NCBI GenBank assembly: GCA_026399515.1
Contig: JAPLQT010000063.1
Span: 47,561-87,732, forward strand
DNA: 40,172 nucleotides
Direction of reading: 5' to 3'
Source of the DNA: Pseudomonadota bacterium
Lineage (GTDB): Bacteria; Pseudomonadota; Gammaproteobacteria; Burkholderiales; Rhodocyclaceae
The notes below the pieces were generated by a model. That model saw nothing but the letters and a program-made list of their open reading frames with translations, was not told where the DNA came from and searched no databases. Shown piece after piece: positions 33,645 to 40,172 of this stretch; positions within the stretch are counted from its first letter, which is position 1; each line of letters begins with the position of its first letter. A program made the translations under genes and the position numbers.

Positions 33645-34913
33645 ATGAAAGCCCAATTGACGTCATTGCTTGGCTGGGTCGACGAGCGTTTTCCGCTGAC
33701 CTCGAGCTGGAAAGCTCATCTTTCCGAATATTACGCGCCGAAGAATTTCAACTTCTGGTACTTCTTCGGATCATTGGCGCTGCTGGTGCTGGTGCTGCAA
33801 ATCGTCACCGGCATCTTCCTGACCATGCACTACAAGCCCGACGCGGCGCTCAACGCTTCCGGCGTGCCGGTCGCCTTCGCCAGCGTCGAGTACATCATGC
33901 GCGACGTGCCATGGGGCTGGATGATCCGCTACATGCACTCGACCGGCGCCTCGGCGTTCTTCCTGGTGGTCTATCTGCACATGTTCCGCGGCCTGCTGTA
34001 TGGCTCATACCGCAAGCCTCGCGAGTTGATCTGGCTGTTCGGCATGTTCATCTTCCTGATGCTGATGGCCGAAGCCTTCTTCGGCTACCTGCTGCCGTGG
34101 GGCCAGATGTCTTTCTGGGGCGCCCAAGTCATCGTCAACCTGTTTTCGGCCATTCCCCTGATCGGACCGGATCTGTCGCTGTGGCTGCGCGGCGATTTCG
34201 TCGTCGGTGATGCCACGCTGAACCGCTTTTTCGCTTTCCACGTCATTGCAGTGCCGCTGGTGCTGGTCGGCTTGGTCGCCGCGCATATCCTGGCGTTGCA
34301 TGAAGTCGGCTCCAATAACCCGGACGGCATCGAGATCAAGAAGAAAAAGGACGCCAACGGCATCCCGCTCGACGGCATTCCGTTCCATCCGTATTACACG
34401 GTGAAGGACATCGTCGGCGTGGTGGTGTTCCTGATGGTCTTCTCGGTCATCATGTTCTTCATGCCCGAGTTCGGCGGCTATTTCCTCGAATATAACAACT
34501 TCTTCCCCGCCGACCCCCTGGTGACGCCGCCGCATATCGCGCCGGTGTGGTATTTCACCCCCTATTACTCGATGTTGCGCGCCGTGACGGTCAACTTCTT
34601 CTGGATCGACGCCAAGTTCTGGGGTGTCGTGGCGATGGGCGGCGGCGTGGTGATCCTGCTGTTCCTGCCGTGGCTCGACCGCAGCCCGGTGAAATCGATA
34701 CGCTACAAGGGCCCGATCTTCAAGGGTGCCGTGGCGATTTTCGTTGCCTGCTTCTTCATTCTCGGTTATCTCGGCATGCTGGCGCCCACGCCGATGCGCA
34801 CCCTGGTATCGCAAATCTGCACGCTGCTGTATTTCGCTTTTTTCCTGCTGATGCCGATCTATAGCCAGTTGGACAAGTGCAAGCCCGAACCGGAAAGGGT
34901 GACAGGAAAATGA
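33645..34913 (+). CDS. petB: Cytochrome b subunit of bc1 complex
   Basis: Membrane core of the bc1 complex, 422 aa, eight or more helices, with both N- and C-terminal cytochrome b domains in one chain. Landmarks include the helix B heme region (RYMHSTGASAFFLVVYLHMFRG), GYLLPWGQMSFWGA, the Qo-site-side FFAFHVIAVPLVL with the second heme histidines, and a PxW-like motif in which PAD/PLVTPPHIAPVWYF replaces the usual PEWY. It catalyses ubiquinol oxidation and proton translocation. The stop overlaps the petC start (ATGA). Confidence 0.97.
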   Translation: MKAQLTSLLGWVDERFPLTSSWKAHLSEYYAPKNFNFWYFFGSLALLVLVLQIVTGIFLTMHYKPDAALNASGVPVAFASVEYIMRDVPWGWMIRYMHSTGASAFFLVVYLHMFRGLLYGSYRKPRELIWLFGMFIFLMLMAEAFFGYLLPWGQMSFWGAQVIVNLFSAIPLIGPDLSLWLRGDFVVGDATLNRFFAFHVIAVPLVLVGLVAAHILALHEVGSNNPDGIEIKKKKDANGIPLDGIPFHPYYTVKDIVGVVVFLMVFSVIMFFMPEFGGYFLEYNNFFPADPLVTPPHIAPVWYFTPYYSMLRAVTVNFFWIDAKFWGVVAMGGGVVILLFLPWLDRSPVKSIRYKGPIFKGAVAIFVACFFILGYLGMLAPTPMRTLVSQICTLLYFAFFLLMPIYSQLDKCKPEPERVTGK

Positions 34914-35620
34914 AGAAACTCGTTTTCGTTTTGCTGTTCGCCCCGCTGCTCGCATTCGCCGCCGGAGTCGAGCTTCACCTGGACAAGGCGCCGGATAAGG
35001 CGGGGGACATGGCGGCGCTGCAAAACGGCGCCAAGGTATTCGTCAATTACTGCCTGAATTGCCACTCGGCCTCGTACATGCGTTACAACCGCTTGCGCGA
35101 CCTTGGCCTGAGCGAAGACCAGATCCGCGACAACCTGATGTTCACCACCGACAAGGTCGGCGACCTGATGAGGATCTCGATGCAGCGGGCCGAAGCCAAG
35201 GCATGGTTCGGCGCCGCACCGCCCGATTTGACCATCATCGCGCGCGCCCGCGCTTCGGAGTTCGGCTCCGGTTCCGATTGGCTCTACACGTATTTGCGCG
35301 GCTTCTACCGCGACGACAAGCGTCCGACCGGCTGGAACAACGTGGTTTTCGAGAACGTCGGGATGCCGCACGCATTGTGGGAACTGCAAGGCCAGCAGGT
35401 GATGGGCGAGGGACATAAACTCTCCATCGCCAAGCCGGGCAAGCTCAAGCCGGAAGAATACGACGCTTTGGTCGCCGACTTGGTGGGATATCTCCAGTAC
35501 ATGGCTGAGCCGGTGGCACAGACGCGCAAGCAACTGGGTGTGATCGTACTGATCGCCCTGGGCATCTTGTTCGTCTTTGCCTACGCGCTCAAGCGCGAGT
35601 TCTGGAAAGACGTTCACTAA
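34910..35620 (+). CDS. petC: Cytochrome c1 subunit of bc1 complex
   Basis: Heme-c-carrying subunit, 236 aa. A cleavable signal peptide (MKKLVFVLLFAPLLAFAAG) exports it. The heme-binding motif is CLNCH (Cys48, Cys51, His52) in NYCLNCHSASYMRYNR, a typical c1 sequence. The likely Met ligand lies in the later segment GMPHALWELQGQQVMG. A C-terminal helix (QLGVIVLIALGILFVFAYAL) anchors it in the membrane. It is translationally coupled to petB. Confidence 0.97.
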   Translation: MKKLVFVLLFAPLLAFAAGVELHLDKAPDKAGDMAALQNGAKVFVNYCLNCHSASYMRYNRLRDLGLSEDQIRDNLMFTTDKVGDLMRISMQRAEAKAWFGAAPPDLTIIARARASEFGSGSDWLYTYLRGFYRDDKRPTGWNNVVFENVGMPHALWELQGQQVMGEGHKLSIAKPGKLKPEEYDALVADLVGYLQYMAEPVAQTRKQLGVIVLIALGILFVFAYALKREFWKDVH

Positions 35621-35731
35621 CCTTTATACTTATCGAACCGCGCAATGTTGCATATGGGGCATCGAGATCACAACTCACCCGCGGTACGCCGCGTGGTGCG
35701 GGATGCCGACTATTCCTGGGGTACCAGTACC

Positions 35732-36327
35732 ATGATGAACCTGTACTCGGGCACCACCTGCCCGTTTAGCCATCGCTGCCGCATCGTCTTGTACGAGAAG
35801 CAGATGGATTTCCAGGTGATCGATGTCGATCTGTTCAACAAGCCGGAGGACATCGCGGTCATCAATCCCTATAACCGCGTGCCGGTGCTGGTTGATCGCG
35901 ACCTCGTTCTCTACGAGTCCAATATCATCAACGAGTACATCGACGAGCGTTTCCCGCATCCGCAGTTGATGCCGCCGGACCCGATCATGCGCGCGCGCGC
36001 GCGGCAGTTGCTGTTCACCATGGAACAGGAGTTGTTCAGCCATATCGACGTGCTGAAAAGAACCTCAAGTCGGCCGAGAAATCGCGCCTGCACGTGCGCG
36101 ACCGCCTTACCGAGTTAGCGCCGATCTTCACCAAGCAGAAGCACATGCTGGGCGAGGAGTTTTCGATGCTGGACGTGGCGATCGCTCCCTTGCTCTGGCG
36201 CCTGGATCATTACGGGGTCGAACTCGACAAGGCCGCGGCGCCGCTGATGAAATATGCCGAACGTATTTTCAGTCGCCAGGGCTTCATCGATGCCCTGACG
36301 CCTTCAGAAAAGGTCATGCGCCGCTAG
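35732..36327 (+). pseudogene. sspA: Stringent starvation protein A, broken by a single-base frameshift
   Basis: SspA is a glutathione-transferase-fold protein that binds RNA polymerase under stress. The N-terminal thioredoxin-like domain is intact (MMNLYSGTTCPFSHRCRIVLYEK... NPYNRVPVLVDRDLVLYES). After HIDVL at about 36054 the frame breaks: the zero frame reads 20 unrelated residues to a stop at 36118. The expected continuation (EKNLKSAEKSRLHVRDRL...LGEEFSMLDVAIAPLLWRL) lies in the other frame and ends at 36327. Restoring one G in CTG-AAAAG repairs it. The junction lacks a known slippery heptamer, so this is either a real mutation or a sequencing error. Its place between petC and sspB is the normal one. 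Confidence 0.88.
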
Positions 36328-36352
36328 GCTGTCTTGCCGGCGGGCGCTTTCC

Positions 36353-36766
36353 ATGGCCGAGATTCCCTCCACCAAGCCCTACCTGATTCGAGCGATCCAC
36401 GAGTGGTGCCTGGACCAGGGCTACACGCCGTATCTGGCGGTGAGCGTCGATGCCCGCACCCGGGTTCCGCGCGAGCATGTCAATGATGGACAGATCGTTT
36501 TGAATCTCGGAACCGAAGCGACGCATCAACTGGTGATGGGCAACGAGGTGATCACTTTTTCGGCGCGCTTTAACGGCGTGGCGCAGGCGCTGTCGATTCC
36601 GGTGGAGAATATCGCCGCCATCTATGCCCGCGAAAACGGCCAGGGGATGGCATTTGAAGTTGCGCCTCATGTCGATGGGGCGGCGGAGCCTGCCGATCCT
36701 GGTGTTGTTGAAGAGCCGCAGCCTGCTCCGACGGGTCGTCCGCCGCATCTCACGCGCATCAAGTAG
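36353..36766 (+). CDS. sspB: ClpXP protease specificity-enhancing factor SspB
   Basis: Adaptor that delivers ssrA-tagged proteins to ClpXP, 137 aa. The folded domain shows the family pattern STKPYLIRAIHEWCLDQGYTPYLAV, VPREHVNDGQIVLNL, and ITFSARFNGV...IPVENIAAIYARENGQGM. A flexible proline/glutamate-rich linker leads to the C-terminal ClpX-binding tail PPHLTRIK, which matches the usual XB motif. The stop TAG abuts the CTAG target duplication of the downstream MITE, so the insertion left the gene whole. Confidence 0.95.
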   Translation: MAEIPSTKPYLIRAIHEWCLDQGYTPYLAVSVDARTRVPREHVNDGQIVLNLGTEATHQLVMGNEVITFSARFNGVAQALSIPVENIAAIYARENGQGMAFEVAPHVDGAAEPADPGVVEEPQPAPTGRPPHLTRIK

Positions 36767-37040
36767 CTAGGGCGTGTTCTCAATCGATCGGCGTGATGCG
36801 TTGTTGCCAAATGCGGATTGCCGCGCGACGCGAGTCGAAGTCAATGGCCATCCCCCTTGACGAGACGAGCAACAAAGCGGACGCCGCATTTGGCAACAAC
36901 CCGAGGGGAACGAGGCATATGGCCCCCATTGCGGCGTTGCTCGCTCCTGATTGGGAATGACCCAACGGCGTCGCTCGTGCCTTGCACTGGGAGCCATCTG
37001 CCTCGTTCGCACACGTCGCTCAATTGAGAACACGCCCTAG
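36767..37040. mobile_element. MITE-like element: 266 bp with terminal inverted repeats and CTAG target duplication
   Basis: The ends are inverted copies of GGCGTGTTCTCAAT (36771-36784 and 37023-37036), matching perfectly over 14 bp, plus two more bases after one mismatch. CTAG flanks both ends (36767-36770, 37037-37040), a typical target duplication of IS5-group elements. There is no transposase frame. The interior folds into two hairpins: one with a perfect 17-bp stem (36800-36816 and 36884-36900), and one with an imperfect 22-bp stem (36911-36932 and 36984-37005) enclosing TTGGG/CCCAA. It separates sspB from the convergent spermidine-synthase-like gene. A full-length IS with the same ends should exist elsewhere in the genome or in relatives (prediction). 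Confidence 0.85.
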
Positions 37041-37719
37041 AGCAGTAAGCGTCCACCCGGCAACGATTGCACCAATTGCAGCCGGCTGATGGTCGGCCGG
37101 AGGTCGAGTCCCGTGCTTTTTTTCAGCCCGATCGCCTGCTCGCGCATTTCCGCCAGGGTGACGTCGATGGCTTCCTCGCCGGCGCCGAAGGCGATCGCGT
37201 TGCCGCTGTCCAGCGAAGGGAAGACGATGGAGCGGCTGTCGAAGGCCTTGTGAATGCGCTTGGTGCTGGCGGCATGGCCTCGGCGATGGCTGAGCAGGTT
37301 GCATACCAATAGACCCCGTGAAATATCGCGTCGTAACGCCCGCTGGACTGTTCGACGTAGTCCGCGCCATCGGCGATCAGAATCTTCAGGCGTTGCTGGT
37401 CTTCCGGAAGGCGGAAGTGTTGCTGCGCCATAGGAGCGATGCGCGCATCGATCTCGACCGCGGTGATGCGCGTTTGCGGCAGATGACGGTAAATGAATTT
37501 GGCCAGGGACCCGGCGCCCAGCCCGATCAGCAGCACGCGCTTCGGCCAACCCTCGTCGGGCCGCAACAGCAGGCAGGACATCATCTCGCGCGTATAGGCC
37601 AATTCCAAAGCGAACGGACGGCGAATCCGCATCGAACCCTGTATCCATTCCGATCCGAAGTGCAGGCTGCGCACGCCATCCTGTTCGCTGATTTCAATCG
37701 GGTGGTCGAGCATCGGCAT
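37037..37719 (-). pseudogene. Spermidine synthase-like methyltransferase-fold protein, internally deleted and frameshifted
   Basis: The N-terminal half (from 37719) reads as a spermidine-synthase-like Rossmann domain: LGSEWIQGSMRI-like start, YTREMMSCLLL, the nucleotide-binding VLLIGLGAGSLAKFIYRH, and TAVEID. It stays in frame to GRYDAIF near 37330. The C-terminal part (RGLLVCNLLSHRRGH... SLDSGNAIAFGAGEEA) continues in another frame, ending at TAG 37037-37039. Intact relatives have about 25-30 residues between these two blocks, including the DAFD-type active-site loop; here they are missing. An internal deletion of roughly 80 bp that also shifts the frame is the simplest reading. The stop codon lies within the MITE's CTAG duplication. 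Confidence 0.8.
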
Positions 37720-37814
37720 TTTTGCTTATATTTGCGGCGAATGACGTCGGCGAGGAGGCCTGCCAGATCCTGTGCGGCGCACGGCGTACCCGTCCGTATG
37801 ATGTCGGCTCGTGG

Positions 37815-38324
37815 CTACTTCAAAGGCTCCAGATAGGTGCGCACCAGCGTGAAGAACCGCTGATAAAACGCCTGGTCGGAAATGGTTTCGCCGCCTATCT
37901 TGACCAGCGAATCGGTGGTCTTCCCCATCGGCAGCGAAATCGAGCCCACCGAAGGAATACCCACGCTGGTGGTTTGACGGCTTTTCTTCAACTCATATTT
38001 GGTTTGTATGGCATTCGCAAACAGGATGGAGCCCGACAGGTAATTCTTGCAGACGACATTCATTTCTATCGTCACATTGATGTCATCGTCGGGTTGAAAA
38101 TCCTTCTGGGCGTAGATGACGGAATTATCGCCGAGAAGGATCTTGTAGCCCTGGCTGAGTATGGCCAATTGCGCGCCTTCACAGGCTTTTGCCGCAGGTA
38201 CGGAGTAGCGCTGCCTAAAGGGCGAGTCTTCCTTGAAGGACTCGTCGCGGTATACATCATGCCCACCGCAGCCCGCGAGAATCAGCAGGGTTGCGGACAG
38301 GGTTGGAAGTTTTGGCTTTCTCAT
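37815..38324 (-). CDS. DUF2242 domain-containing lipoprotein
   Basis: Predicted outer-membrane or periplasmic lipoprotein of 169 aa. The signal MRKPKLPTLSATLLILAGC ends in lipobox LAGC. The mature domain has the DUF2242 pattern: SPFRQRYSVPAAKACEGAQLAILSQGY, DFQPDDDINVTIEMNVVC, then SVGSISLPMGKTTDSLVKIGGETI, and a C-terminal FYQRFFTLVRTYL. The function is unknown. An ATG three codons upstream (38333) is also possible; neither has a strong ribosome site. Confidence 0.85.
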   Translation of the reverse strand: MRKPKLPTLSATLLILAGCGGHDVYRDESFKEDSPFRQRYSVPAAKACEGAQLAILSQGYKILLGDNSVIYAQKDFQPDDDINVTIEMNVVCKNYLSGSILFANAIQTKYELKKSRQTTSVGIPSVGSISLPMGKTTDSLVKIGGETISDQAFYQRFFTLVRTYLEPLK

Positions 38325-38716
38325 GGCAAGCATTTCAAGATGACCGGATCTCCTTCAACTCTAGCACCTGGCCGAAATTCTTCAATTGCGTTCTTCAGCG
38401 GTTCTACCGGTAACGGCGTTGCAAGGATCTCACTGCAACGTGGTCCCCGGCGTCTACCGAATAAGTCGCGGGAAGCCTTACCAGTAAAGCGTTTCATCAA
38501 TACAACACCTGACTGTTATACCCAAACCTATACCTACCCGGTGAACGCTATCTCGTGACGCTCTTCTCAAACAGGACGATAGAGGAACAATCAATAAAAA
38601 ACATGCAGACGCATCCAATTTAGGTTGTGCCAACGAATTCAGCCGTTGGCCTGGGATAGAGTGCCTAGCTTGTGGATTATACGTCTGGTGGAGGGTGTTA
38701 TGACAGAGCGTTTTAG
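38325..38716. other. Intergenic stretch without recognised genes
   Basis: About 390 bp upstream of the DUF2242 gene. It is less GC-rich than the flanking core genes. It must contain the DUF2242 promoter, but I cannot place it. Short frames here show no resemblance to known proteins. Confidence 0.45.
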
Positions 38717-38752
38717 TGGACGCGTCTGCGGACATCTCACTCTCACTATAGC
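38717..38752. repeat. Direct repeat copy 1 (36 bp), remnant of a DUF4236 gene end
   Basis: Identical over 36 bp to 39253-39288, and nearly so for five bases more. On the minus strand it reads GYSESEMSADAS, the same residues that follow the DUF4236 domain in the intact copy. The rest of the domain is missing, so this is a leftover of a second DUF4236 gene or of a duplication. Confidence 0.85.
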
Positions 38753-38757
38753 CGATC

Positions 38758-39169
38758 TGGTACTGGGATCGCGCCTTCAGCGCCCAGGGCTTTATTGGCC
38801 TCGTCCAAGGCGCTGGTCGACTTGATCAGGGGTCGATGGAGTCCGCCGATGTCAGACTCCTGCCGGCCGTCAATGCGACGGCGCGGGTGTAGTCGTCCTG
38901 GGCGGCGTTGCTGGCCAGCAGATCGGCGCCGGCAACGGTGATACCGGATGGGCCCAAGTCGGTCACTGCCCATTTCGCCGGGGCGAGATGGGTGGCCTGT
39001 ACACCTTCGAGCGTAGAACGGACGAATGCCACATAGCGGGCGTTTTCGGTGCTGCTGGCACTGGTGTCTCCGGAGGCATTGATGACTTCATTGGCGATGT
39101 CGATTAGCTTGGCCCGTGGGCAGGCATCGCCGCCAGCGGCAGGGACCGCGCTCAATCCAATAGCCGACG
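38758..39169 (-). pseudogene. Degraded, frameshifted fragment, probably phage-derived
   Basis: One minus frame reads sensibly from about 39169 (NVTSAIGLSAVPAAGG...) through ARYVAFVRSTLEGVQATHLA and AAQDDYTRAVALTAGRS to a stop at 38826. After a one-base shift near 38840 a second frame continues LIKSTSALDEANKALGAEGA and then runs into the DUF4236 remnant. There is no start with a ribosome site. I do not recognise the family; its position beside a tape-measure-like gene suggests a phage or phage-like origin. Confidence 0.4.
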
Positions 39170-39448
39170 TTACGTTAGGAGGATAGCCGCAATTGCGGCC
39201 AGGGTAAGCAGGGTAATAAGCCACGGAAAGTGGCTATGGGCAGACGCCTCGTTGGACGCGTCTGCGGACATCTCACTCTCACTATAGCTGATCCCGGTAC
39301 CTGGAATGCCGACAGTCGTTCTTGTCTTACCGTCCTTGAGGTTTACCGTCAGCCCCTTGCCGCCCACAGACGTACTGATGCCGGATTTGCTCAGATTAAA
39401 CCAGAATCCAGGAAGAATTCTGATGCGCTTGCGGAAACGAAATCCCAT
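39170..39448 (-). CDS. DUF4236 domain-containing protein
   Basis: Protein of 92 aa. The DUF4236 domain is unmistakable: MGFRFRKRIRILPGFWFNLSKSG, TSVGGKGLTVNL, TTVGIPGTGISYSE. A linker is followed by a C-terminal hydrophobic helix (WLITLLTLAAIAAILLT), so it is probably membrane-anchored. The function is unknown. The ATG at 39448 has GGAGG 8 bases upstream; a second ATG two codons earlier is too close to that site. It lies just downstream of the tape-measure-like gene. Confidence 0.88.
   Translation of the reverse strand: MGFRFRKRIRILPGFWFNLSKSGISTSVGGKGLTVNLKDGKTRTTVGIPGTGISYSESEMSADASNEASAHSHFPWLITLLTLAAIAAILLT
39253..39288. repeat. Direct repeat copy 2 (36 bp), within the intact DUF4236 gene
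   Basis: The partner of the copy at 38717-38752, 536 bp away and in the same orientation. It encodes the end of the DUF4236 domain and the start of the linker. Confidence 0.85.
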
Positions 39449-39580
39449 ATTCATGTCCTCCGTGACCACATAATGGCACGCATCGAGCCGCAGCACCACA
39501 GGGCAGTCGCCGTACGATGCGATACCCCACCGTACTACTGGTCAGCTTGGCCGTGGTGATCAGGATCGGCGGCGTGGCTC

Positions 39581-40172
39581 TCATGCCGGCGTGCCCGCTG
39601 CCCGGGTCTGGACCGAGTAGCCGCCGAGGGCGACTTGTTCGGTGATGTGCTGAGTGCGTTCCGTCGCCGTCGCCGTGGCGTCCATCGGCGCCTTCAACGC
39701 CGCAACCTCGGTGCCCAGATCTGCAACGCGATCATTCAGCCTCGCCAGCAGTGCGTTGGTTTCATCGCGCGCCGAACGATCCATGTCGACATAGGCGCGC
39801 GGCTTGATTTCTTCGCCGGCATGCGCATAGATGGGGCCATCGCTGGTCAGGTAATTGGTGCCTTGTGCAAACGCCTGCAATCCATGCGCCGCCGCCCAAT
39901 TGTTCGACTGCCCGGCAGGCCAGCCCATGGCGGCATCCAGGGTTTTTGCGTCGGCGCCGGCGGCCTTGACGGCGGCGATGATGTTCATGCCGGCTTGGAG
40001 CTCGGTCAGTTGACCACTACCGACGGCTTTTTGAATATCCGACCAGGCGGACTGAAGGCTGGCGAATGTTCCGGTGGCGCCGGAGGGCGTCGATACCGTG
40101 CCCGCGGCACGATCCAGCACCGCGCCACCTGGTGCGCGCCATGTGTCGCCGATCCAAGTGTCTTGCAGCGAC
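39581..40172 (-). CDS. C-terminal part of a phage tail tape-measure-like protein, truncated by the window edge
   Basis: The frame is open to the last base, so the N-terminus lies beyond the window; the GTG at 40120 is not needed as a start. The visible 196 residues end as tape-measure proteins of tailed phages do: KTLDAAMGWPAGQSNNWAAA, then FAQGTNYLTSDGPIYAHAGEE, a P-R-A-Y-V motif, and a coiled-coil tail (NALLARLNDRVADLGTEVAAL). This points to a prophage or phage-like element starting near this end of the window. DUF4236 and the degraded fragment follow it on the same strand. Confidence 0.65.
   Translation of the reverse strand, partial: SLQDTWIGDTWRAPGGAVLDRAAGTVSTPSGATGTFASLQSAWSDIQKAVGSGQLTELQAGMNIIAAVKAAGADAKTLDAAMGWPAGQSNNWAAAHGLQAFAQGTNYLTSDGPIYAHAGEEIKPRAYVDMDRSARDETNALLARLNDRVADLGTEVAALKAPMDATATATERTQHITEQVALGGYSVQTRAAGTPA

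Noticed and set aside
36050-36062. Programmed frameshift in sspA
   Set aside because: No slippery heptamer such as A-AAA-AAG and no known frameshifting in this family; a one-base deletion or sequencing error is simpler.
36767-37033. 88-residue open frame inside the MITE
   Set aside because: Created by the inverted repeats; no transposase similarity.
1-40172. CRISPR arrays and tRNA or rRNA genes
   Set aside because: No regularly spaced short repeats and no cloverleaf- or rRNA-like sequence were seen; the only RNA gene found is the SRP RNA.

Overview
The window is ordinary chromosome of a high-GC Gram-negative bacterium, most likely a betaproteobacterium (Rhodocyclales/Nitrosomonadales-like). 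The evidence is a petABC-sspA-sspB block, a small 4.5S-type SRP RNA beside dnaX-ybaB-recR, an rpfE-like gene overlapping recJ, a DUF2917 gene, and an Aromatoleum-type tungsten aldehyde oxidoreductase cluster. I read this from gene content and order only; no database was searched.

Layout. 1-3.3 kb: 3' part of a large membrane PAS-GGDEF-EAL c-di-GMP protein. 3.4-6.4 kb: a MocR/GntR-aminotransferase regulator divergent from a DUF2917 + EamA exporter pair, with an inverted repeat between them. 6.3-10.1 kb, minus strand: rpfE-like gene and recJ, and an orphan TRAP solute-binding protein. 10.3-16.3 kb: lolC-lolD, then on the minus strand a DUF2062 protein and a TrkA-N potassium channel, then comEC. 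16.3-23.1 kb: a run of eleven small accessory genes, all on the minus strand (GNAT, ABM monooxygenase, GyrI-like, CTP-synthase-GATase-like, YdeI, SnoaL-like lipoprotein, DUF2809, a 4-TM protein, a class D beta-lactamase, and two unknown proteins). The distal part has lower GC and carries GTTRRRY-type junctions and nested inverted repeats reminiscent of integron attC sites.

23.6-28.7 kb: an alpha/beta hydrolase, then aorA-aorB-aorC, a MoaD-like gene and a small unknown gene, tightly coupled. They should form a W/bis-pterin aldehyde:acceptor oxidoreductase with an iron-sulfur subunit and an FAD/NAD(P) subunit. 28.75-31.6 kb: SRP RNA, dnaX, ybaB, recR. 31.7-33 kb: CaiB/BaiF CoA-transferase. 33-36.8 kb: the cytochrome bc1 operon petABC, then sspA (single-base frameshift) and sspB. 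36.77-37.04 kb: a 266-bp MITE-like element with terminal inverted repeats and a CTAG target duplication, placed exactly between sspB and a decayed spermidine-synthase-like gene. 37.8-40.2 kb: a DUF2242 lipoprotein, then a degraded region with a 36-bp direct repeat, a DUF4236 gene and the C-terminus of a phage tail tape-measure-like protein that runs off the end of the window.

The most interesting points are the cassette-like structure around the class D beta-lactamase, including a C-terminal tail apparently encoded by a recombination-site-like sequence; the MITE between convergent genes; the GATase-like protein lacking its catalytic histidine; and the small unknown last gene of the aor operon.
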